DNA of 64,000 nt from assembly GCA_002731275.1 (NCBI GenBank), contig PCBK01000081.1:28603-92602 (forward strand). The letters run 5' to 3'. Positions within the stretch are counted from its first letter, which is position 1. Each line of letters begins with the position of its first letter. Origin of the DNA: Deltaproteobacteria bacterium (GTDB taxonomy: Bacteria; Myxococcota_C; UBA6777). Both the position numbers and the translations under genes were made by a program. Below are positions 52,851-60,048 of this stretch, in pieces. A model generated the notes under the pieces. That model saw only the letters and a program-made list of their open reading frames with translations. It made no database searches and had not been told where the DNA came from.

Positions 52851-52950
52851 GGTGTCACCGGGTTCAAACCCGGTGCTATAGAGAGGGTACGCTCGCCATA
52901 AAGGCTTCGCATCGATCTGAAATGCGGCGGGACTCAAAGTCCCACCTCAA
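52851..52950 (+). repeat. dispersed two-palindrome element, copy 2
   Basis: Same element as 30417-30515 in reverse orientation. It holds CACCGGGTTCAAACCCGGTG (52856-52875) and GGGACTCAAAGTCCC (52929-52943), with the shared middle GAGAGGGTACGCTCGCC and GGCTTCGCATCG. It lies between LRR remnant 1 and the htpX-like start, inside the segment that splits the LRR end. Confidence 0.8.
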
Positions 52951-52965
52951 CAGACAGGAGGACTT

Positions 52966-53012
52966 ATGCGTATGAACAACTTCAAAACATCCATTTTCCT
53001 CGCGACTCTCCA
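52966..53012 (+). pseudogene. possible 5' fragment of an htpX-like gene
   Basis: After an excellent ribosome binding site (ACAGGAGGACTT) the frame reads MRMNNFKTSIFLATL, which resembles the start of HtpX membrane metalloproteases (MNNxKTxxLLxxLT). The similarity ends after about 15 codons, where the 3' end of the convergent 915-aa gene begins (53019). The strong start without a following gene body suggests a truncated gene. Fifteen residues are too few for certainty. Confidence 0.4.
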
Positions 53013-53018
53013 ACGGCC

Positions 53019-55766
53019 TTACTTGATGGGGATGGAAGTACAGACATTCATGAAGTCACAGGCTTCGAGCTTGATCTTTGCACCGGCTGGGACGCCTGCG
53101 AGCGAGGCTGTGGTCTGGTACACCAAAAGAGGCTTCCAGGGATCGGCGTCTTTGAGTCGGTAAGCGGCTTGGTAGCGGCCCAGATGGATGGATGGATCGA
53201 ATTTGGTCCCATCGCTCCAACTGGCGGGATGGGACCACGTGAGCCAAGTGGAGCTTGCGTCTTTGGTGGCGGCGGTGGTTGTGAGCGTTGCGTTGGCGGC
53301 GTGGGTGCGGCAAGTCTTGCGGCCTTTGGCGTTGGACCGCAAGAAGCCCAGCAGCAGATAGGACTTGTAGCCGATGCCAGGGGCTGGCTTACTCAAGTTT
53401 GTCGGGGCTTTGTCATACACTTTGGGAGGGAACTTGGAGAAGCGGCCCGTTTGGCCTTTGTTTCCGCCTGTGTTGTTTCGAATGCAATCGCCTGGCTTGT
53501 TGCGATCGGGTCCCCAGGTGACGCCGTAATACACGCAGTTTGTTTTGGTCGCGGTGCCATCGTAGTACGGGTTGCAGTTTCCGGCCTCTCGTGGATCGGG
53601 TGGTGCGCAATGGTCAGGGCCCACGATGACGCGTCGTTCAATGGCAACGCGGTTGGCAAATCGGGCGATGGCGTCGTAGTTGGTGATGTCGCATAGTTGC
53701 GAGTGGAAATAGAGCAGCGCGGCGAATGACGCGTACAGCCCTGCGTTGGCGCCAAAGTAAGCGTATCCAGGCCAGCCTCCGGGACCATCAACCTGGAGGT
53801 AGGGATCATGGGCTGTGCGCTTTCCACCGCTGGAAGATTTGCAGACTTCATCGGGTGTTCGAGAGCCTCGGGTGATGGCGCCGTCGTAGCATTTGTAGCT
53901 ATACAGCTCCGACCAGTACCGTCGCTCAAGCAGCTGGAAGGCTGACTTGGACGAGAGCTTAAAGGGCGTCCCATCGCCCCAGATCGGCTCGCCGTGGATG
54001 CTCGTCTTGAGCTGCTTGAACTCTTGGGGTTGTCGACCGTGGGATTCATTCGCGATGGTCGCGATATCAGCGGCCACTGAAGGATCGCTACGGAGCATCC
54101 CAAAGAACGTCACAGGCAAGATCTTGCCTGAGTTCTGGCCTGCGCCGCCGCCAAAGGCATACCGCGGTCCTTCTTTGTGGTGAAAGATATAGTAGTTGTC
54201 CTGGCCAAATACAAGCATCGAGGCCAGAGCTTGCTCCTTCTCCTTAAACGTGAATCGAGGTGCCATCATGTACGCTGTGTGTGTGTAAAAGACCGTCGCC
54301 ATGCCCGAAGCATAGTCGTCGATCAACATATGCGCGCGAAACCCCCGTCCGCCTTCGGAGACCGAGTTAAACAACTCTGTCACGCCGTTCCAGGTCCGTC
54401 GGATTGTCGAGAGCATCCCCTGGTTGTAGTACTTGTCTTGCAGCCCGGGATCGGTCTTGAGTCGGCTCCAGTTGAAGTCGCGATCAAAGTGTAGCAGCTG
54501 CTTCATATTGCTGGTCAAGGCGGGGCGTAGCAAGCGCCGACCCTGGCCTTCAGGGGCGCGCTGGAGGATCGTCAAGAACTGGTAGATATCGACACATTTC
54601 CCCTGGAGTGATCTCGTGCCACAACCTTTTTGGCGTTGAAGGCCTGCGAGGATGATGTGATTTCTCGTGGTTGGGATGGTAAAGGGTAGTTTTGTCGCGA
54701 TGTCTTTGCTCGCGTCGTAGTTCCCATGGGGGTTGTCTGCACCAAAGCCCGCGGCTTTGCTGCGGTCGCGAGGGTCGAGTTCTGCGCCGATGCCTGCCCG
54801 GTTTCCTTTGAGGCTGGTAATCTGGAGCGCTTGGCCGTCTCTGGCTGCCAGCCAGAGGTCGCCGTTGATAAATCGACCGCAGTAGACGACCTCTCCCTGA
54901 CTCGAAAATGCCCATGTGAAGGTCGCGTCTGTCTCGTTGGAGCCGTTGGCGTTGTTGGATTTGACTGTGTACGTCAACGAAGAGGCCGAGCATAAGACTC
55001 GCTCATCAGCGCCACTTTTGCAAAAGCAGCCGTCTGTGGTGGCGCTGCTGGCGCTGTCGTCATCTTCGATGGTCAACGACTGCGGCGCTCCCATCGCAAA
55101 GCGACCTGCTTGCGGTGTGAGCGAGAGCGTGAGGGTTTTGTTCTTCTCTTTGACCCGATCGCGGACGATATATAGCTTCATCGATGCTGTGGTTTGGCCT
55201 TTGGGCAAGATCAAGGTGGGGTGTTCCGGATCGACATCCTGGTAGAGCACTGCATCACCCGCATACGCCAGCTGCAGCGGCAGATCTGCCGCAAAGGGGG
55301 CCGAACTCGTCACCGTCACTGTCACAAAGGTCGGTGTCTTAGGCGAAGAGGGGTCGCCTGGCTGCCCTTCGGTCAAGGTCGATGCTGACAAGCGCAGGGA
55401 TAGCTTCGGCAGATTAGGATTTACCGGTGTATCTGGGGTGGTCTCGGTCGGGGCTTCCTCTGTCACGAGCTCTGTGACGCTTTGATCCGGTGTGTTCTCT
55501 CCAGCCACGTCGGTCGGTGTGGGGACTTCTTGTGCTGCATCTGATTGCTGTTGATCTGTCGTTGGTTGTTCGATCGGTGGCTCGGTGCTTGTGGTCTCTT
55601 TCGTTGCGTCTTGTGTCTGCTCGGTTTTGACCTCGAACGAAGGCTCTGTCACCACGGACGCGCAATCGGGCAGCCAGAACAACAACGTCAGGCAAGCTAC
55701 AAACGCACATGTTCTCATGAGAGAGTTACCGGGTGTGGCTCTTTTGGCCTTGTCTTTCGCAATCAT
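53019..55766 (-). CDS. large lipoprotein with Thr/Glu-rich linker, GC-rich, hypothetical
   Basis: 915 aa. ATG 55766 has AAGGAT 6-7 nt upstream; the alternative at 55718 has none. After a short basic stretch a hydrophobic signal ends LFWLPDC, a possible lipoprotein site. A linker rich in Thr, Glu, Gln and Pro (about residues 45-120) follows. About 125-230 is a Calx-beta-like domain (TLTEGQPGDPSSP..., LTIEDDDSA). The remaining 650 residues contain several Cys and a YYNQGMLSTIRRTWNG... helical part, without a recognised family; the C-terminal 100 residues resemble a fibronectin-type III domain. Its GC content and codon use are visibly higher than in neighbouring genes, and it sits between two pieces of a broken LRR gene, which suggests acquisition by transfer. 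Confidence 0.83.
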   Translation of the reverse strand: MIAKDKAKRATPGNSLMRTCAFVACLTLLFWLPDCASVVTEPSFEVKTEQTQDATKETTSTEPPIEQPTTDQQQSDAAQEVPTPTDVAGENTPDQSVTELVTEEAPTETTPDTPVNPNLPKLSLRLSASTLTEGQPGDPSSPKTPTFVTVTVTSSAPFAADLPLQLAYAGDAVLYQDVDPEHPTLILPKGQTTASMKLYIVRDRVKEKNKTLTLSLTPQAGRFAMGAPQSLTIEDDDSASSATTDGCFCKSGADERVLCSASSLTYTVKSNNANGSNETDATFTWAFSSQGEVVYCGRFINGDLWLAARDGQALQITSLKGNRAGIGAELDPRDRSKAAGFGADNPHGNYDASKDIATKLPFTIPTTRNHIILAGLQRQKGCGTRSLQGKCVDIYQFLTILQRAPEGQGRRLLRPALTSNMKQLLHFDRDFNWSRLKTDPGLQDKYYNQGMLSTIRRTWNGVTELFNSVSEGGRGFRAHMLIDDYASGMATVFYTHTAYMMAPRFTFKEKEQALASMLVFGQDNYYIFHHKEGPRYAFGGGAGQNSGKILPVTFFGMLRSDPSVAADIATIANESHGRQPQEFKQLKTSIHGEPIWGDGTPFKLSSKSAFQLLERRYWSELYSYKCYDGAITRGSRTPDEVCKSSSGGKRTAHDPYLQVDGPGGWPGYAYFGANAGLYASFAALLYFHSQLCDITNYDAIARFANRVAIERRVIVGPDHCAPPDPREAGNCNPYYDGTATKTNCVYYGVTWGPDRNKPGDCIRNNTGGNKGQTGRFSKFPPKVYDKAPTNLSKPAPGIGYKSYLLLGFLRSNAKGRKTCRTHAANATLTTTAATKDASSTWLTWSHPASWSDGTKFDPSIHLGRYQAAYRLKDADPWKPLLVYQTTASLAGVPAGAKIKLEACDFMNVCTSIPIK

Positions 55767-55869
55767 CGTTCATCCTTGTTTTCTGAGTTCTCGGCCATTC
55801 TATACCATAGAGCAAGGGGCAGCAAGCCACGTCCGTGTGCGAACATGAACGAATTGGAGGAGCGCGCAT

Positions 55870-55965
55870 GCAGCCTTTTTGCTGAGGTATTGGAGTGCAC
55901 CTACGAAAGAGGCGTTGAGGAGGTCTTCAACACATTCATCGTCGAGCCAATCTTCGAAGAGGGGT
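55870..55965 (-). pseudogene. internal-to-3' fragment of an LRR gene (remnant 2)
   Basis: Minus-strand codons read LFEDWLDDECVEDLLNASF and continue VGALQYLS, matching NDGCIEDLLNASFAGSLQYLS of the intact LRR gene at 49060-50724. In the intact gene this directly precedes the ENASKLENSD segment found in remnant 1 at 52652-52722. The two remnants are therefore adjacent parts of one lost gene end, now about 3.1 kb apart. A TTTTTG word flanks both breakpoints. Confidence 0.8.
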
Positions 55966-56080
55966 TGTTGTTAGGCCCAAAGGCATTCGGCATGTGCAGC
56001 CAACAGATCTACAGTCACGTGATGTCATATCATGGCAAGTGTTTGTGGTTTGCAACTCACCGACCATCGGAAGAGTACCC

Positions 56081-57859
56081 TTACTCATCATCATCATCAA
56101 AATCGAGGTCGTGTTCAAGCTCGGCGTTGGGGATCGCCTGTGTGAGCGCGTGGAGTGCGCTTGGATCGAATGGATTCCATTTTAAAAAGAGTGTCTTGAG
56201 TTTGTGTATATTGGGAGACGCTGCGAGCGCAAAGATCCCATCATTTCCAATGTCGTTGTCTCCCAACTGTAACTCTCGAAGCTCTGTGATATAGGGGGAC
56301 TCTGCGAGGGCGATGGCACCTCTGTTACCGACCTTGTTGATGCCGACGTCAAGCTCTGTGAGTTGTGACAGGTGGGGGGCATTTGCGATGGCAAGGACGC
56401 CTTCATCACCGAGTTGGTTGTTGGCAAAGTGGAGCTTTCGGAGCTGAGCGGAGGGCTTTGCGTCGACAAACACCTTGCACCCTTTGGCTGTGATCTCATT
56501 CTCCTGGAAGGTGATCTCTCGCAGCGCGTTCATGTAGGGGGATTGGGACAATGCAATCATACATTCATCATCAAGTCCACAATTCCATAATGTCAGCCTC
56601 TCCAAAGAACCAAATACTGGTGATTGTGCGAGCTGCTCACAGTGTTCACGTTCAAGCCACGTTTGGGACAAATCCAGCTCTCTCAATGAACGCATCGTTG
56701 TTGATGTACCGATCGCTTCGAGGTCTTTGAGGCCAATGTCATTGGAGGCTAACGACAGTTTGTAAACGTGGCGCACATTGGGAGAGTGAAAGCAGGCGAG
56801 CATCGCTTTGTGTACAATGTCTTCGAAGTCTTCGTCTTCAGTGTCTGTGTTTTCGTCGTAATGGGCTTCTTCCCACGCTTCGTATCCATACCAAAAGCCT
56901 GTGTTGTCGAGTCCAAGGACCTCTAGCTTTGTGATCTGTGGAGATGTTCCGATGGCTTCGAGCCCAATGGGGCCGAGCTTATTGCCAAAGAGTTGTAGGT
57001 TCTTGAGGTGTTGGACATTTGGAGAGAAGAGGAGTGGTTTGAGACTTTCTGGTGTGGAGCCGTTGTTGTGAAGTTCCAGCATTTCGAGTTGGGTGAGGTG
57101 AGGGGAGGACGCGATCGCGTGGGTGAGTGGATCGCCGAGTTTGAGGTTGGAGGCTTTGAGTGTGCGGAGTTCTTTCATCGCAGGGGAGTGACAGAGCGCT
57201 TGTATCCCTGTCATCGTGATGTTGTTGTATCCAATATTGAGGGCGTGAAGGTGTGTGAGTGTTGTGGACTTTGAGAGCGAGAGGATACCTCCATCATCGA
57301 AGCCTTTGTTGTTGTAAAGGTTGAGTTCCCTGAGTCCGTGGCTGTGAGATGATTGGGCGAGGGCATCAAGTGCTGCGTTTGTAATACCTGTGTTCCATAG
57401 CTCCAACGAGCTGATATTTTGGAAGTTTGGTACTTCTGTGAGCGCCTGGATGTGATGGTCCTTGAAGCCATAGCCGTTGTATTTGAGTCCTCTCAGGTGT
57501 GAGAGCAGTGGGGATGTATGGAGTTTGTCGATGAGTGTCTGATTGACGCTGTTGTGACTTAGGTTGAGGTGTGTGATGTGTGTGAGGGAGGAGAGAGGGA
57601 TATCATCACGCCAGAGGTGGCGAAAGAAGACGAGGTTTCGGACCAATCGAAAGAGTGGTGTGTTGTAGAATGTAAATCCGTTGGACATACGCTCTTCGTC
57701 GGGCCAATCGCTGAGGTGTGTATCGATATATGAGATCAGATCCTCGTCTAGGAGTTCGAGATGTTGTTGGAGATAGTCGAGTAGAGCGCGAAAATGTTGC
57801 CGTGAAGGACGTACTGAGAGCCATTGTCGGATGATAGGGTAGAGGTCTTGTGTGTTCAT
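56081..57859 (-). CDS. leucine-rich repeat protein with N-terminal shared module (paralogue)
   Basis: 592 aa from ATG 57859, with GAGGAG 9 nt upstream. An in-frame extension across the 23-bp repeat array upstream would add repetitive sequence and is rejected. Residues 1-60 hold the shared module with HLSDW (His 48 to Trp 52). Tandem LRRs follow from about 100 (ITHLNLSHNSVNQTLIDKLH, LEVLGLDNTGFWYGYEAWEE, LRELQLGDNDIGNDGIFALA). The end is an acidic tail (DLDFDDDDE). It resembles the LRR gene at 49060-50724 but with a different C-terminus. Cytoplasmic scaffold likely. Located just upstream of LRR remnant 2 in transcription sense, so there were at least three family copies here. Confidence 0.88.
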   Translation of the reverse strand: MNTQDLYPIIRQWLSVRPSRQHFRALLDYLQQHLELLDEDLISYIDTHLSDWPDEERMSNGFTFYNTPLFRLVRNLVFFRHLWRDDIPLSSLTHITHLNLSHNSVNQTLIDKLHTSPLLSHLRGLKYNGYGFKDHHIQALTEVPNFQNISSLELWNTGITNAALDALAQSSHSHGLRELNLYNNKGFDDGGILSLSKSTTLTHLHALNIGYNNITMTGIQALCHSPAMKELRTLKASNLKLGDPLTHAIASSPHLTQLEMLELHNNGSTPESLKPLLFSPNVQHLKNLQLFGNKLGPIGLEAIGTSPQITKLEVLGLDNTGFWYGYEAWEEAHYDENTDTEDEDFEDIVHKAMLACFHSPNVRHVYKLSLASNDIGLKDLEAIGTSTTMRSLRELDLSQTWLEREHCEQLAQSPVFGSLERLTLWNCGLDDECMIALSQSPYMNALREITFQENEITAKGCKVFVDAKPSAQLRKLHFANNQLGDEGVLAIANAPHLSQLTELDVGINKVGNRGAIALAESPYITELRELQLGDNDIGNDGIFALAASPNIHKLKTLFLKWNPFDPSALHALTQAIPNAELEHDLDFDDDDE

Positions 57860-57954
57860 GGGGACGTTCTCCTCGTGTAGATGATATGTACCACTGTATC
57901 GATTGAGAGGAGGCGTGTCCACCCATCCTTGTTGGGAGGGTGGGGTTGCTTGTC

Positions 57955-58380
57955 GGGCAAGTTGCCACTTGCTTGTTGGGCAAGTTGCCACCTGCTTGTT
58001 GGGCAAGTTGCCACTTGTTTGTTGGGCAAGTTGCCACTTGTTTGTTGGGCAAGTTGCCACTTGTTTGTTGGGCAAGTTGCCACTTGTTTGTCGGGCAAGT
58101 TTCCACTTGCCCTTACTGGTGTTGTTGTCATGTCTTGAGAGGATAGAGGGGGACGTTTGCTGCCTTGTCGGGCAAGTTTCCACTTGCCCTTACTGGCGTG
58201 TTTTGGGAGGAGGGTGCGTTTGTTTGTTGGGCAAGTTGCCACTTGCCCTTACAGGCGTGTTTTGGGAGGAGGGTGCGTTTGCTTGTTGGGCAAGTTTCCA
58301 CTTGCCCTTACTGGCGTTGTTGTCATGTCTTGAGAGGATAGAGGGTGTGTTTGCTTGTTGGGCAAGTTTCCACTTGCGCT
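57955..58380. repeat. compound tandem array: 23-bp units then hairpin-bearing longer units
   Basis: Seven copies of a 23-bp unit (GGGCAAGTTGCCACTTGTTTGTT with small changes) start at 57955, 57978, 58001, 58024, 58047, 58070 and 58093, with no spacing variation. Four more GGGCAAGT..CC motifs follow at 58170, 58229, 58288 and 58360, separated by two types of spacer (one containing TGTCATGTCTTGAGAGGATA, the other GTGTTTTGGGAGGAGGGTGC). In the longer units GGGCAAGT and ACTTGCCC form a perfect 8-bp hairpin stem. The array is open in several frames on both strands but lacks ribosome binding sites. It lies upstream of the LRR gene start. Confidence 0.9.
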
Positions 58381-58532
58381 TGCTGCTGTAGCTGTCGTGC
58401 TAGGGAGGAGGGCGGGGGCGTTATATTGCTCAGACTGGCAGGAGAGTCTTTGTCCAGACGCGTTGTCACTTTTTTCTTTTTGGCGGTGTATGTGGAGTGT
58501 ACAAGATCTCAACTTTTGTTTGGAGGACAGTC

Positions 58533-59618
58533 ATGGTTTTGCCAAAAGAAAATCTACTGAATATCGTCGCCTTTCGTAAGAACCTGTCAAAAACGCTTTC
58601 AAAAGCGTTACCTTTGGCACTGGGGACGGGGGCTTTTTTGTACATGAGCTGTGCGCCTTATCAGCCTTATCAGCCTTATCAGCCCTATGATTTCCCCCAA
58701 CCTGTCCCTGTTTGCGACGATGAACTCGCCAAAGTCGACTCCACTGGTGTTGTGAGGATACGATACTCTCTCGAAAAAAACGAAGTCTACTCCCTCGAAG
58801 ATTGCTTGCAAAAATGTGAGGTGTTATTTCAGGAGGCATGTACCCCTCTCGAAGGAAAGACCAAGGATACCTCTTGTCCACAATCGCCAGCTGTTGATGG
58901 AGGTTCTGGAGAAGAGAGGGAGATCACTTGCCAAATCCACTATCCCAAACCTCGTAGACTCGTCGGGCGACGTCCTGATGGACTTGAAGACAATCAGTCT
59001 GTCATGGAAGCCGAATATGATGAGACCTTTCAGGTGGGTATGTTTTTCGCCGAGCTTGCTTATCTGGAGTCCGCTGCTGTCGTTGCTTTTGAACACCTCA
59101 CGATGGAGTTGGAAGCCTACAGTGCTCCCAAAGCGCTTATCGAAATCTCAAAGACCGCTATACAGGAGGAGATAGAGCACGCGAAGATGATGCAGGCTCT
59201 CGCACATCGATTTGGTGTCTTCGAGATCCCACAAGTTGAAGTCAAACCTTTCCACTTGCGCCCTTTACACGAGATCGCCTACGAAAATGCTCGTGAAGGT
59301 TGCACGCGCGAAACATTCGGCGCTCTCACCGCAATGTGGCAATCACAAACCGCAGAAGACGAAGCTGTAAGAGCTGTCACTGGCAGGATCGCCTTTGAAG
59401 AGAGCCGACATGCTGCTCTCTCTTGGGCTATCGATGAGTGGACAACAGCTCTCCTTTCTGATGCGCAAAACACAAAGCGAGAAAAGATCAAGGAAGAAGC
59501 ACTCACTCTTCTACGCGAAGAGTCATGTCAGCCTGTCTCACCCACATTGGTAAAATATGCAGGCGTTCCCTCTCCTGAAGTCTCGCAAGTATTGCTTGCG
59601 CAAAGCTTCCATGTGTGA
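58533..59618 (+). CDS. ferritin-like domain lipoprotein
   Basis: 361 aa. ATG 58533 has GGAGG about 7 nt upstream. A hydrophobic N-terminus ends LYMSC, a likely lipoprotein site, followed by three YQP repeats (APYQPYQPYQPYDFPQ). Residues about 70-150 contain five Cys. From about 170 a four-helix ferritin-like bundle is visible, with paired carboxylate motifs: AYLESAAVVAFEHL, EEIEHAKMM, TAEDEAVRAV and FEESRHAALSW. These Glu and ExxH residues would hold a di-iron centre, as in rubrerythrin-type ferritin-like proteins. A surface-attached iron or redox enzyme is inferred; the substrate is unknown. Confidence 0.87.
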   Translation: MVLPKENLLNIVAFRKNLSKTLSKALPLALGTGAFLYMSCAPYQPYQPYQPYDFPQPVPVCDDELAKVDSTGVVRIRYSLEKNEVYSLEDCLQKCEVLFQEACTPLEGKTKDTSCPQSPAVDGGSGEEREITCQIHYPKPRRLVGRRPDGLEDNQSVMEAEYDETFQVGMFFAELAYLESAAVVAFEHLTMELEAYSAPKALIEISKTAIQEEIEHAKMMQALAHRFGVFEIPQVEVKPFHLRPLHEIAYENAREGCTRETFGALTAMWQSQTAEDEAVRAVTGRIAFEESRHAALSWAIDEWTTALLSDAQNTKREKIKEEALTLLREESCQPVSPTLVKYAGVPSPEVSQVLLAQSFHV

Positions 59619-59796
59619 GGCCGTTAGAGGCTATTCTTTCTCCTTGGAATCGACCAATACGTGTCTTTGCTCCTGCAAGGCAACGCCGACACCACAAAAC
59701 CTCTTCAGCTCTCCCCTCAAAACCCCTCGCAGCACACAAACTCACCCAAAAGACATGACAACTTCCTGAAAAGGATACCATCCTGTACCCAGATCA
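59619..59796. other. intergenic region
   Basis: 178 bp between the ferritin-like gene and the first four-hairpin element. No supported gene or clear terminator. Confidence 0.3.
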
Positions 59797-59881
59797 CCGC
59801 CGCAAGGCGGAACACAAACAATGCGATAGCATTGTGGGGTCTGGGGTGAAAACCCCAGGCTGGTGTGGACGGCAAGTCCAC
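59797..59881 (+). repeat. four-hairpin dispersed element, copy A
   Basis: Four hairpins in a row: CCGCC-GCAA-GGCGG (59797-59810), CAATGC-GATA-GCATTG (59819-59834), CTGGGGT-GAAA-ACCCCAG (59841-59858) and GTGGAC-GGCAA-GTCCAC (59865-59881). Two loops are GNRA tetraloops. Copies B and C match in order and spacing, with stem changes that keep pairing. The following 60 bp contain GGCAAGCAGAGCGCGCC, similar to 33622-33638. Confidence 0.85.
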
Positions 59882-60048
59882 AGAGACAAGCGGAGCGCGT
59901 CAGTTGCAAGGGCAAGCAGAGCGCGCCAGTAAGACGAGTGGCGACTCTCCCAAGAAGGCAGCAGTAGAGGCGAGTCAGTCCAATGGTCACCAGATGGATT
60001 TTCCTGTATTGTACGAAAACATTCCATTTGACCAGAGGAGGATTGATC

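Noticed and set aside
52966..53163. 65-aa protein starting at the strong ribosome binding site
   Set aside because: After about 15 htpX-like codons the frame runs antisense through the end of the 915-aa gene, so it is better explained as a truncated gene start.
55545..56294. 249-codon plus-strand open frame
   Set aside because: It runs antisense to the 915-aa gene start, LRR remnant 2 and the LRR gene, and has no recognisable protein features.
57860..58183. N-terminal extension of the LRR gene through the 23-bp repeats
   Set aside because: The repeats are open in most frames, and the start at 57859 has a good ribosome binding site and begins the module shared with the paralogue.
57955..58380. 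CRISPR array
   Set aside because: The 23-bp units are contiguous without unique spacers, and the longer units have only two recurring spacer types; no cas genes are present.
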